Origin: Streptomyces scabiei 87.22
GTDB taxonomy: Bacteria; Actinomycetota; Actinomycetes; Streptomycetales; Streptomycetaceae
Length of the DNA: 64,000 bases
Assembly (NCBI RefSeq): GCF_000091305.1
Contig: NC_013929.1
Location: 3,968,001-4,032,000, forward strand
Reading direction: 5' to 3'
Shown here: positions 49,609 through 57,573 of the stretch, piece by piece
How positions within the stretch are numbered: the first letter of the stretch is position 1
How the letters are laid out: each line of letters opens with the position of its first letter
Made by a program: the position numbers and the translations under genes
The notes under the pieces: generated by a model
Databases searched by the model: none
The model's input: only the letters and a program-made list of their open reading frames with translations
What the model was told of the DNA's origin: nothing

Positions 49609-50622
49609 TCAGTGCTTGGCGGGCAGGAAGCCGACCCTGTCGTACGCCTGGGCGAGCGTCTCCGCGGCGACCGCGCGCGCCTTCTCGGCCCCCTTGGCCA
49701 GGATCGAGTCGAGCGTCTCCGGGTCGTCCAGATACTGCTGGGTGCGCTCCCGGAAGGGTGTCACGAACTCGACCATGACCTCGGCGAGGTCCGTCTTGAG
49801 CGCACCGTAGCCCTTCCCGGCGTACTTCTGCTCCAGTTCCGCGATACCCGCCCCGGTGAGGGTCGAGTAGATGCTGAGCAGGTTGCTGACGCCCGGCTTC
49901 TCGGCGGCGTCGTAGCGGATCACGGTGTCGGTGTCGGTGACCGCGCTCTTGACCTTCTTGGCGGTGGCCTTCGGGTCGTCGAGCAGGTTGATCAGCCCCT
50001 TGGGGGTCGACGCCGACTTGCTCATCTTGATCGCCGGGTCCTGAAGGTCGTAGATCTTCGCCGTCTCCTTCAGGATGTACGGCTTCGGGATCGTGAAGGT
50101 CTCGCCGAAGCGGCCGTTGAAGCGCTCGGCGAGGTCGCGGGTGAGCTCGATGTGCTGGCGCTGGTCCTCGCCGACCGGCACCTCGTTCGCCTGGTACAGC
50201 AGGATGTCCGCGACCTGGAGGATCGGGTACGTGAAGAGGCCGACGCTCGCGCGGTCGGCGCCCTGCTTGGCGGACTTGTCCTTGAACTGGGTCATGCGGG
50301 AGGCCTCACCGAAGCCGGTCAGGCAGTTCATGACCCAGGCGAGCTGGGCGTGCTCGGGCACGTGGCTCTGGACGAAGAGGGTGCAGCGCTCCGGGTCGAG
50401 GCCGGCGGCGAGCAGCTGCGCGACGGCGAGCCGGGTGTTGGCGCGCAGGTCCGCGGGGTCCTGGGCGATGGTGATCGCGTGCAGGTCGACGACCATGTAG
50501 AACGCGTCGTGGGACTCCTGCAGGGCCACCCACTGGCGCACGGCGCCGAGGTAGTTGCCGAGGTGGAACGAGCCGGCGGTGGGCTGGATCCCGGAGAGCA
50601 CGCGGAGTCGGTCAGAGGCCAT
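49609..50622 (-). CDS. trpS: Tryptophan-tRNA ligase
   Basis: A 337-residue class I aminoacyl-tRNA synthetase that charges tRNA-Trp. The HIGH-type motif is SFHLGNYLGAVR near residue 20 and the KMSKS motif is AIKMSKSAST near residue 200. FVQSHVPEHAQLAWVMNCLT and YPILQVADILLYQANEVPVG (tryptophan pocket region) are as expected. The length is normal. Streptomycetes commonly have two trpS genes; this one occupies the conserved position between dprE2 and glyA and is likely the housekeeping copy. Start at the ATG at 50622. Confidence 0.95.
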   Translation of the reverse strand: MASDRLRVLSGIQPTAGSFHLGNYLGAVRQWVALQESHDAFYMVVDLHAITIAQDPADLRANTRLAVAQLLAAGLDPERCTLFVQSHVPEHAQLAWVMNCLTGFGEASRMTQFKDKSAKQGADRASVGLFTYPILQVADILLYQANEVPVGEDQRQHIELTRDLAERFNGRFGETFTIPKPYILKETAKIYDLQDPAIKMSKSASTPKGLINLLDDPKATAKKVKSAVTDTDTVIRYDAAEKPGVSNLLSIYSTLTGAGIAELEQKYAGKGYGALKTDLAEVMVEFVTPFRERTQQYLDDPETLDSILAKGAEKARAVAAETLAQAYDRVGFLPAKH

Positions 50623-50686
50623 GTGCCCATTCTCTCAGGTGTCGGGGGGCGTTCCGGAACCGACCGGAAACAGATGTGACACGGGT

Positions 50687-50715
50687 GGGAACCGATCCGG
50701 TCCGGGCGGTGTACC
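50687..50715 (+). promoter_or_regulatory. ECF promoter-like sequence upstream of the third sigma gene
   Basis: GGGAACC, 13 bases, then CGGTGTACC. The same pair with identical spacing recurs at 52350-52378. Its last base lies 6-7 bases before the GTG of the sigma gene, so the transcript is probably leaderless. The layout suggests the promoter of an autoregulated ECF sigma factor (GGAAC-type -35). Confidence 0.65.
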
Positions 50716-50721
50716 CATGAT

Positions 50722-51342
50722 GTGAGAACGCGGGAGGGGGGCCGCATCGTCGATGAGGCCGCGGTGATCGCACGCGTACGCGCCGGGGAGCCGGAGGCGT
50801 ATGCGGAGCTGGTGCGCGCCCATACGGGCATCGCGCTGCGGGCGGCCCGGGCGCTCGGTGCCGGTGCGGACGCGGAGGACGTGGTGCAGCAGGCGTTCTT
50901 CAAGGCGTACTGCTCACTGGGCCGCTTCCGGGACGGCTCCGCGTTCCGGCCGTGGCTGCTGTCGATCGTGGCCAATGAGACGAGGAACACAGTGCGGACA
51001 GCGGGGCGCCAGCGGTCCCTGGCCGACCGCGAGGCGACGTACGCCGAGGCCGAGCCGCTGATACCGGCCTCGGCCGATCCGGCGGTGGCCGCGCTGGCGA
51101 TAGAGCGCCGCATGGCACTGCTGGGCGCCCTGGAGCAGCTGAGCGAGGAACACCGGCTGGTCGTCACCTACCGCTATCTGCTGGAGATGGACGAGCCGGA
51201 GACGGCGGCGGCCCTCGGCTGGCCCCGGGGCACGGTGAAGTCCCGTCTGAGCCGGGCGCTGCGCAGGCTGGGCCGTCTGCTGCCGGAGTTCGAGCCGGGC
51301 GAGGCCCTGGGCAAGGCGGGAGGGGGTGGGGGACATGGGTGA
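50722..51342 (+). CDS. RNA polymerase ECF sigma factor
   Basis: A 206-residue sigma-70 family protein from a GTG at 50722. Region 2 is AYAELVRAHTGIALRAARAL with DAEDVVQQAFFKAYCSLGRF and FRPWLLSIVANETRNTVRTA; region 4 is LEQLSEEHRLVVTYRYLLEM with AALGWPRGTVKSRLSRALRR. The following gene overlaps by 8 bp and encodes a membrane protein, so the pair resembles a sigma/anti-sigma operon. An upstream promoter-like sequence recurs before the gene at 52434, which is probably a target. Confidence 0.92.
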   Translation: MRTREGGRIVDEAAVIARVRAGEPEAYAELVRAHTGIALRAARALGAGADAEDVVQQAFFKAYCSLGRFRDGSAFRPWLLSIVANETRNTVRTAGRQRSLADREATYAEAEPLIPASADPAVAALAIERRMALLGALEQLSEEHRLVVTYRYLLEMDEPETAAALGWPRGTVKSRLSRALRRLGRLLPEFEPGEALGKAGGGGGHG

Positions 51343-52240
51343 GCCGGACCGGCCGTCCCGGAGCGAGGACCGGGAGCGTGGGGGCGGTGGCGCGGAGAGC
51401 GGCGGTGGCGTGCGGCGTGGCGGTGGCGCGGACGGTGAGGGGCGTGACGTCCGGCTGCCCGAGGAGTTGCGGGCGCTCGGCAGGGCGCTGGACCGGCCGG
51501 GGGCCGACGGGGACGAGACCATGGTCGAGCGGGTGCTGCGGCAGATACTCGCCGAGCAGGTGCCGGCACCGGTGGTCGAGCCGCCGGGCGCCGGTGAGCG
51601 GCTGCGGGCGGTGCGGCGGTGGGCCGGGGCACGCCGACGCGCGCTGACGGCCGCGCTGTGCGGGCTGCTCACCGTGCTCGTCCTCACCCCTCCGGTGCGG
51701 GCGGCGGTGGGTGACTGGTTCGGCTTCGGCGGGGTCGAGGTGCGGTACGACCCGTCGTCGACGCCCGCACCGGGGGCGGGGCCGCCGGGCTGCCCCGATC
51801 CGGTCACGCTCGCCGAGGCAGGGCGGCGGGCGGGGTTCGCCCCGCTGGTGCCGGGTGCGCTGGGCGACCCGGACGCGGTGTCCGTGACGCGTGCGCCGAA
51901 GGGCCGCTTCGTGATCAGCCTCTGCTGGGAGGAGCGGGGCAGCACCGTCCGGCTCGACGAGTACGCGGCCCGGCTGGCACCGGAGTACGGCAAGACCGTG
52001 GCGGGCGAGCGGGCCGTCGAGTGGGTCCGGCTGGGCCAGGGCTCCTACGACGCCCTGTGGTTCCCGGACCCCCACCTCCTGCGCTTCTGGATGACCTCCG
52101 AGGACGGCTCCCGCTTCACCCGTTCCGAGCGCACGGCGGGTCCCACCCTGCTGTGGGTGCACGGCGACGCGTACACGCTGCGGCTGGAGGGCGTGGCGTC
52201 CAAGGACCGGGCGCGGGAGATAGCGGAGTCGCTGGACTGA
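51335..52240 (+). CDS. Probable membrane anti-sigma factor
   Basis: A 301-residue single-pass protein. A charged cytoplasmic N-terminal part (about residues 1-105) contains LRALGRALDRPGADGDETMV. The membrane helix is at about residues 106-126 (ALTAALCGLLTVLVLTPPVR), and the extracellular domain of about 175 residues includes RFVISLCWEERGSTVRLDEY and YTLRLEGVASKDRAREIAES. The ATG is preceded by GGCGGGAGGGGG and overlaps the sigma gene by 8 bp. No zinc anti-sigma motif is visible, so the anti-sigma role rests on operon position and topology. Confidence 0.75.
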   Translation: MGEPDRPSRSEDRERGGGGAESGGGVRRGGGADGEGRDVRLPEELRALGRALDRPGADGDETMVERVLRQILAEQVPAPVVEPPGAGERLRAVRRWAGARRRALTAALCGLLTVLVLTPPVRAAVGDWFGFGGVEVRYDPSSTPAPGAGPPGCPDPVTLAEAGRRAGFAPLVPGALGDPDAVSVTRAPKGRFVISLCWEERGSTVRLDEYAARLAPEYGKTVAGERAVEWVRLGQGSYDALWFPDPHLLRFWMTSEDGSRFTRSERTAGPTLLWVHGDAYTLRLEGVASKDRAREIAESLD

Positions 52241-52349
52241 TCGGCTTCGACGGGGATGAAACCGCGATACGTCGAGGCTGGACCCCGCGATCCCGTCGGG
52301 GCCGGCCCCGCGATCCCGTCGGAGCCGGACCGATCCGTCACGTCGGCAT

Positions 52350-52378
52350 GGGAACCCCGGCGGTTCGAGCGGTGTACC
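52350..52378 (+). promoter_or_regulatory. Second copy of the ECF promoter-like sequence
   Basis: GGGAACC, 13 bases, CGGTGTACC, identical in both conserved blocks and in spacing to 50687-50715. It ends 56 bp before the ATG at 52434 (5 bases before a possible GTG at 52383). It probably places the secreted protein gene under the control of the sigma factor at 50722-51342. Confidence 0.65.
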
Positions 52379-52433
52379 AGGAGTGACACCGCGTGTGCGG
52401 ACGGACCGCACCGGGATCGATCGGGGGTGTCGG

Positions 52434-53168
52434 ATGCATGGACTGCGACGGCTGACGGCGGCGGGCGCGTTACTGACCGCTCTGGCCCTGCTCCTGCTGG
52501 GGGCGCCGCCCGCGGAGGCGGGCGGACCGTCCAGCGTGCTGCTGGTCTCACCGGCCAGTCAGCGGACGGCTTCGCTGTACGAGACGGAGAAGCGGTACGA
52601 CCTTCTGGAGCGGCTTCTCGCCCCGGTCGGCTCGGCACTCGACGGAAGCCGGGAGAAGGCTCCGGACTGGGGGCCGGAGGACACCTGGGGAGATCAGGTC
52701 GGCGACATGGTCACCGTGATGTGGCTGAGCCATGAAAGGCCCTGGCGGGTGGACCGGCTGTATCTGTCGACTCCCGACACCAAGGACGTCTGGATCCACA
52801 CGGACGTGGAGACGACACAGGACACCGCCGCGTCGGGCGACGGTGTCTGGCACAAGGCGAAGAAGTCGGAGGAGCTGCGGGCGCTGCTGCGAGGTTTCGG
52901 GGTCCTGCGCGAGACCCCGGGCGGCGCGGGCCGGGGCACGAACTCGGCCGAGGAGCTGATCGGGGTCGGGTCCGACCCCGACGAGAAGGTCACCGGTGCA
53001 CGGGCCGCGGCGGACGCACCCGAGCCGGCCGCGCAGGCCCGCTGGGCGATATCCGCCCTCGTCCTGGGACTGGTCCTCGGCTCCGGGGGCGCCACGCTCC
53101 TGCTGCGCCGCGCGGCGGCCCGGCACGGGTCCGGACCACCGCGGCGTCAGGAGCTGCTGGACGCCTGA
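52434..53168 (+). CDS. Secreted single-pass membrane protein
   Basis: A 244-residue protein with a signal peptide (MHGLRRLTAAGALLTALALL, cleaved near AEAGG) and a C-terminal membrane helix at about residues 201-221 (RWAISALVLGLVLGSGGATL). A short basic cytoplasmic tail follows. The extracellular part contains SSVLLVSPASQRTASLYETE and GDMVTVMWLSHERPWRVDRL. No known domain is recognised. The promoter copy upstream suggests membership in the regulon of the adjacent ECF sigma factor. Start chosen at the ATG at 52434 because a GTG at 52383 would add an unlikely polar head before the signal peptide. Confidence 0.75.
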   Translation: MHGLRRLTAAGALLTALALLLLGAPPAEAGGPSSVLLVSPASQRTASLYETEKRYDLLERLLAPVGSALDGSREKAPDWGPEDTWGDQVGDMVTVMWLSHERPWRVDRLYLSTPDTKDVWIHTDVETTQDTAASGDGVWHKAKKSEELRALLRGFGVLRETPGGAGRGTNSAEELIGVGSDPDEKVTGARAAADAPEPAAQARWAISALVLGLVLGSGGATLLLRRAAARHGSGPPRRQELLDA

Positions 53169-53187
53169 CCGTTCACGCGGCAGGGGG

Positions 53188-54636
53188 TCAGCCGAGGTCG
53201 ATCTCCGGGTACAGCGGGAAGCCGGCGACGAGGTCGGTGGCGCGGCGGGAGATCTCGTCGGCGACCTTCGCGTCGAGGACGTGCTGGGCCTTGGAGGGGG
53301 CGCCCGACTTGGTGGTGCCCGGCTCCGTGGTGGTCAGGACACGGTCGATGAGGCCGGCGACCTCGTCCATCTCGGCGGTGCCCAGACCACGCGTGGTCAG
53401 CGCGGGCGTGCCGATGCGGATGCCGGAGGTGTACCAGGCGCCGTTCGGGTCGGCCGGGATGGCGTTGCGGTTGGTGACGATGCCGGAGTCGAGCAGCGCG
53501 GCCTCGGCCTGGCGGCCGGTGAGACCGTAGGAGGTGGTGACGTCGATCAGGTTGAGGTGGTTGTCGGTGCCGCCGGTGACCAGGGTGGCGCCTCGGCGCG
53601 TCAGGCCCTCGGCGAGGGCGCGGGCGTTGTCGACGATGCGCTGGGCGTAGTCCTGGAAGGCGGGCCGGCGGGCCTCGGCGAGGGCGACGGCCTTGGCGGC
53701 CATGACGTGCGGGAGGGGGCCGCCGAGGACCATCGGGCAGCCGCGGTCGACCTGGTCCTTGAGGGAGTCGTCGCACAGGACCATGCCGCCGCGCGGGCCG
53801 CGCAGCGACTTGTGGGTGGTCGTGGTGACGATCTGGGCGTGCGGGACCGGATCGAAGTCGCCGGTGAGGACCTTGCCGGCGACGAGGCCCGCGAAGTGCG
53901 CCATGTCCACCATCAGCGTGGCGCCGACCTCGTCGGCGATCTCGCGCATGATCCGGAAGTTCACGAGACGGGGGTAGGCGGAGTAGCCGGCGACGATGAT
54001 CATCGGCTTGAAGTCACGGGCGGAGGCGCGCAGGGCCTCGTAGTCGATGAGGCCCGTGGCGGGGTCGGTGCCGTAGGAGCGCTGGTCGAACATCTTGCCG
54101 GAGATGTTGGGGCGGAAGCCGTGGGTGAGGTGGCCGCCGGCGTCCAGGGACATACCGAGCATGCGCTGGTTGCCGAAGGCCTGGCGGAGTTCGGCCCAGT
54201 CGGCCTCGGAGAGGTCGTTGACCTGGCGGGCGCCGGTCTTCTCCAGGAAGGGGGCCTCGACACGGTCGGCGAGGACGGCCCAGAAGGCCACGAGGTTGGC
54301 GTCGATGCCGGAGTGCGGCTGGACGTAGGCGTGGCGGGCGCCGAAGAGTTCCCTGGCGTGCTCGGCGGCGAGGGACTCGACGGTGTCGACGTTGCGGCAG
54401 CCGGCGTAGAAGCGGCGGCCGACGGTGCCCTCGGCGTACTTGTCGCTGAACCAGTTGCCCATGGCCAGGAGGGTGGCCGGGGAGGCGTAGTTCTCGGAGG
54501 CGATCAGCTTGAGCATCTCGCGCTGGTCGCCGACCTCCTGGCCGATGGCGTCGGCCACGCGCGGCTCGACGGCGCGGATCACGTCGAGGGCGGCACGGAA
54601 GGCGGTGGATTCGTGGGAGAGGGGCTCGGACGACAT
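53188..54636 (-). CDS. glyA: Serine hydroxymethyltransferase
   Basis: A 482-residue PLP enzyme that interconverts serine and glycine, supplying one-carbon units to tetrahydrofolate. The PLP-binding Lys lies in TTTTHKSLRGPRGG. LIASENYASPATLLAMGNWF, the YAEGTVGRRFYAGC region and NLIDVTTSYG are family motifs. At 482 residues it is longer than the usual ~420 because of an insert around residues 125-160 (EKTGARQVNDLSEADWAELR); a similar longer form is known from actinomycetes. GGAGG precedes the ATG, and a ZTP riboswitch lies in the leader. Confidence 0.95.
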   Translation of the reverse strand: MSSEPLSHESTAFRAALDVIRAVEPRVADAIGQEVGDQREMLKLIASENYASPATLLAMGNWFSDKYAEGTVGRRFYAGCRNVDTVESLAAEHARELFGARHAYVQPHSGIDANLVAFWAVLADRVEAPFLEKTGARQVNDLSEADWAELRQAFGNQRMLGMSLDAGGHLTHGFRPNISGKMFDQRSYGTDPATGLIDYEALRASARDFKPMIIVAGYSAYPRLVNFRIMREIADEVGATLMVDMAHFAGLVAGKVLTGDFDPVPHAQIVTTTTHKSLRGPRGGMVLCDDSLKDQVDRGCPMVLGGPLPHVMAAKAVALAEARRPAFQDYAQRIVDNARALAEGLTRRGATLVTGGTDNHLNLIDVTTSYGLTGRQAEAALLDSGIVTNRNAIPADPNGAWYTSGIRIGTPALTTRGLGTAEMDEVAGLIDRVLTTTEPGTTKSGAPSKAQHVLDAKVADEISRRATDLVAGFPLYPEIDLG

Positions 54637-54667
54637 GGGGACCTCCGGACGTTGCGTTCAGCGTTCA

Positions 54668-54755
54668 CGGTACGGCCCAGGCGCACGGCACTCATCCTGC
54701 CCGGGCCGCTCCCCGATGGTCCGTCCCATCCCAGCGCGCCAGTCACGGCCCGCCG
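54668..54755 (-). promoter_or_regulatory. ZTP (pfl) riboswitch in the glyA leader
   Basis: On the minus strand the leader contains GGGCCGTGACTGGCG (54737-54751), then ACCATCGGGGAGCG, and finally CCGTGCGCCTGGGCC (about 54673-54687). These are the conserved blocks of the pfl/ZTP motif (GGG-CG-GACTGGCG; ACC-GGGGAGCG; CGCCTGGGC). It would sense the purine intermediate ZTP, which accumulates when 10-formyl-tetrahydrofolate is low, and raise glyA expression. About 30 nt separate it from the glyA ATG. Confidence 0.8.
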
Positions 54756-54773
54756 GTCACCCTATCGGGCAGG

Positions 54774-54799
54774 GTGGACGCCCGGGTCCGGGCGTCCAC
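54774..54799 (-). terminator. Terminator between the YgiC-like gene and the glyA leader
   Basis: A perfect 11-bp stem (54774-54784 with 54789-54799) and a 4-nt loop. It lies 40 bp after the stop of the upstream ATP-grasp gene. Confidence 0.75.
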
Positions 54800-54838
54800 C
54801 ATACGAACGACGGCGGAGGGCGAAGGGGAACGCGGACG

Positions 54839-56023
54839 TCAGAGGATCACATGGGGCAGAAAACGGGCGTACTCGTCGGTGACCAGCCCCGAGGACTCGC
54901 GGATGCCGAGGCCCGCCGACTCGTCCTCGACGACCCAGGCGCCGAGGACGACATGGTTGCCGTCGAAGTCCGGCAGCGGCGCCAGCTCCTGGTAGCAGCA
55001 GGGCTCTTCGCGGAGGGCGGGGGCGCTGCCCGCCGCGTGGACGGTGACGCCGGCGCCCTCGCGGCCCAGGAGGGGTTTCGCGACGTAGCCGGTGGTGGCG
55101 GCCAGTTCACGGGGGCCGTCGAGATAGGCGGGGAGGAGATTCGGATGGCCGGGGTACAGCTCCCACAGGACGGCGAGGAGGGCCTTGTTGCTGAGGAGCA
55201 TCTTCCAGGCGGGCTCGATCCACATCGTGGTCCCGGTGCCGCCGCCGTTGTCGAGGGTGGCGAGGACGTGGGGGGCGAACCGGTCGGTGGTGAGCCACTC
55301 CCAGGGATAGAGCTTGAAGATGCTGCGGATGAAGCGGAGCTTCTTGTCGACGAAGCGGTCCGCGAGGTGGTCCCAGCCGATGTCCTCCATGGAGATCCAG
55401 TCGGTGTCCAGGCCGGCCTGTTCGGCGGTCTCCTTCAGATAGGCGACCGTCATCAGGTCCTCGCCCAGTTCGTCGCCGGCGGAGTGCGCGAAGTACAGGG
55501 GGCTGCCCGGCGGAAGGAGGCGGGACTGCTTCTTCCAGGCGTCGACGAGGCGTTCGTGGAGGGAGTTCCACTGGTCGGCGCCCGGGAAGCGTTCCTCCAT
55601 CCAGAACCACTGGGGACTGGCCGCCTCGACGAGCGAGGTCGGCGTGTCGGCGTTGTACTCCAGCAGCTTGGCGGGACCGGTCCCGTCGTGGCGGAGGTCG
55701 AAGCGGCCGTACACGGAGGGCAGTTCGGCCCGGCGGCGCCATGCCTCGGCGACGAGGCCGACGACGCGCGGGTCGGTGATGCCGAGGTCGGCGAAGCGGT
55801 CGTGCTCGACGATGTGCGCGGCCGCCGCCAGGCACATGGCGTGCAGTTCCTCGACGACCTCCTCCAGGGCCTCGACCTCGGGGAGCGAGAAGACGTAGTA
55901 GGCGCTCTCGTCCCAGTACGGGCGCAGGGAGCCGTCGGGGTGGCGGGTCAGCGGGTAGATGAGCCCCTGTTCCTCGACGGTCTCCTGCCAGTTCGGGCGG
56001 GGTTCGATGGTGCGGCGTTCCAT
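54839..56023 (-). CDS. Glutathionylspermidine synthase-like ATP-grasp protein (YgiC type)
   Basis: A 394-residue protein of the GSP synthase-like ATP-grasp family. MERRTIEPRPNWQETVEEQG opens the protein, and FDLRHDGTGPAKLLEYNADT contains the conserved substrate/ATP-binding Arg and Asn. The C-terminal ATP-grasp part shows PGHPNLLPAYLDG and GYVAKPLLGREGAGV. It lacks the amidase half of the bifunctional E. coli Gsp. The cognate small lipoprotein gene lies 21 bp upstream, as in the E. coli ygiB-ygiC pair. Substrate not known; a peptide-type ligation is expected. Confidence 0.88.
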   Translation of the reverse strand: MERRTIEPRPNWQETVEEQGLIYPLTRHPDGSLRPYWDESAYYVFSLPEVEALEEVVEELHAMCLAAAAHIVEHDRFADLGITDPRVVGLVAEAWRRRAELPSVYGRFDLRHDGTGPAKLLEYNADTPTSLVEAASPQWFWMEERFPGADQWNSLHERLVDAWKKQSRLLPPGSPLYFAHSAGDELGEDLMTVAYLKETAEQAGLDTDWISMEDIGWDHLADRFVDKKLRFIRSIFKLYPWEWLTTDRFAPHVLATLDNGGGTGTTMWIEPAWKMLLSNKALLAVLWELYPGHPNLLPAYLDGPRELAATTGYVAKPLLGREGAGVTVHAAGSAPALREEPCCYQELAPLPDFDGNHVVLGAWVVEDESAGLGIRESSGLVTDEYARFLPHVIL

Positions 56024-56044
56024 GGTTCGGTCTCGTCCGCCGGG

Positions 56045-56431
56045 TCAGCCGCCGCTGGAGCCGGAGCCGTCGCCGTCCCCCGAGCAGCCGAAGCCGTCGC
56101 GGTCGACGGCCTCGCTGCGGCTGAAGGTGCCGTCCTCGGCCCGGCCGCGGCTGACGTCCGCGTCGTAGTACCAGGCGGCGTCGGCCGAACCGGCCTGCTT
56201 CCGGTTGCCGCTGCTGTTGCTCCTGCTGTTCTTGCCGTAGGACGACGAGCCGGAACCCGAGTTGCAGTTCCGGTCCGCGACGATCTTGTAGCCGTTGGCG
56301 TAGTCGTAGCTGTCGCGGTCCACGCAACGGCGGTCCGGATCGGATCCGCAAGAGGTCAGGGCCGCTGCGACGACCCCCATCCCGCCGAGTACGACCGTGC
56401 TGGACCGCAGTCGCCTGCGCTGCTCTCCCAT
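56045..56431 (-). CDS. Small lipoprotein partnered with the YgiC-like enzyme
   Basis: A 128-residue protein with a signal sequence (SSTVVLGGMGVVAAALTSC, lipobox LTSC) followed by a Ser/Gly/Asp-rich mature part. It carries several Cys: RRCVDRDSYD, DRNCNSGSGS and FGCSGDGDGSG. The rest is low complexity and Tyr-rich (SSSYGKN; AAWYYDADVS). Gene order resembles ygiB-ygiC of E. coli, where the first gene also encodes a small lipoprotein. A role as substrate or partner of the ATP-grasp enzyme is inferred from linkage only. Confidence 0.75.
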   Translation of the reverse strand: MGEQRRRLRSSTVVLGGMGVVAAALTSCGSDPDRRCVDRDSYDYANGYKIVADRNCNSGSGSSSYGKNSRSNSSGNRKQAGSADAAWYYDADVSRGRAEDGTFSRSEAVDRDGFGCSGDGDGSGSSGG

Positions 56432-56605
56432 GTGTGCTCCCCCGTCGGGCCCGTGGCCCCTGCTGTGCCGCGACCGGCTCGCCCTTCGGTACGCGATGCG
56501 GTACGCGACGGCCGGTCACATTCTTATGTGCGCTTTATCGGCGCTCACACTAGTGATCGGATCGCCGAAGGGGCCAACCGGGCCCGGCGGCGGCCCGGTG
56601 CGGGC

Positions 56606-57376
56606 TCAGCCGCGTACGCAGGTCGCGCCCGTCGGGCAGAGGGACGTGGTCACCATGGCGACCGGTTCCCGGAGTTCGTCGAGGGGCGTCGACTCGGGGG
56701 CGCTGAGACGGACTCCGTAGATCTTGTCGTCGGCTGTGCGGAAGCGGTGGTCGATGACCTGACGGGGGCCCAGATCGTCCTCGCCGTCGAAGCGGTAGAC
56801 GACCTCGGAGTAGCTGTCGTCGTCGGCCGCCGAGCGGTCGAGGGCGCGATAGCCGGGGAGGCGGGCGAAACCGTAGTTCGCGTTCTCCGCCAGGTCCATG
56901 GACTCGGCGGGGCCGCCCTCACTGACCAGGAAGAGCTGGAGGATCCGGGTGCCGTCCGGGGAGTCGTAGGTCACGACGGTGGGCTTGTCCGTCGGCGTCT
57001 TCGCGGTGCGTTTCCAGCCGGAGGGGACCTCGACGGTGAAGCCTGCCGGGTCGTCGGAACGGACATAGCCGGGGGTGTCCGGGGTGCCGGCCGTGTCGGA
57101 GTCCGTGTCCGACTGTTTCGGTGTGGCCGGTCCGGCGTTCTCGCCGTCCTCCGGACCGGCCGCCGAGGCGGAGGGCGGCGGCGTGGACGGCGAACTGCTC
57201 GCGGAGGCGGACCGGCTCGGGCCGTCGTCGTCCCGGGACAGGGTCCACACCCCGAAACCGATACCGCCGCCGAGCAGTGCCGCGAGGGCGACGGCGACGG
57301 CCACCCGCGGCCCTGGACCGCTGCGCCCGGGGCCGTCGTCCACCCAGCGCCCCTGGTGCGGATCCCACCTCGTCAT
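56606..57376 (-). CDS. Single-pass membrane protein with extracellular domain
   Basis: A 256-residue protein. A short cytoplasmic head (MTRWDPHQGRWVDDGPGRSG) with a WDP-W motif is followed by a helix at about residues 25-45 (VAVAVALAALLGGGIGFGVW). A Ser/Pro/Ala-rich linker leads to a folded extracellular domain (DPAGFTVEVPSGWKRTAKTP; SEVVYRFDGEDDLGPRQVID; two Cys in the last LCPTGATC). The start at 57376 has GAGGGGGAC upstream. Resembles other actinomycete proteins of unknown function. The open frame runs to 57922 but that part is non-coding. Confidence 0.8.
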   Translation of the reverse strand: MTRWDPHQGRWVDDGPGRSGPGPRVAVAVALAALLGGGIGFGVWTLSRDDDGPSRSASASSSPSTPPPSASAAGPEDGENAGPATPKQSDTDSDTAGTPDTPGYVRSDDPAGFTVEVPSGWKRTAKTPTDKPTVVTYDSPDGTRILQLFLVSEGGPAESMDLAENANYGFARLPGYRALDRSAADDDSYSEVVYRFDGEDDLGPRQVIDHRFRTADDKIYGVRLSAPESTPLDELREPVAMVTTSLCPTGATCVRG

Positions 57377-57494
57377 GCTGTCCCCCTCGGTCCTGTCGTC
57401 ACCTTCGCGCGGCAGACGGGAGTGTGAGGAGAGGCCCTGGCCGCCGACGCTCTCACGACATGCGTGCACCGACGATAGCGGCGTACACGACGAA

Positions 57495-57530
57495 CAGGCC
57501 CCGTCCTGGTCGAAACCGGGACAGGGCCTG
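57495..57530 (-). terminator. Terminator of mdh
   Basis: A 15- to 16-bp stem with one mismatch (57495-57510 with 57515-57530) and a CGAA tetraloop lies 44 bp after the mdh stop codon. Confidence 0.8.
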
Positions 57531-57573
57531 CGAGGGCACGCTATAAGGCGTTGGCTCAGAATTAGGCGTCGGC

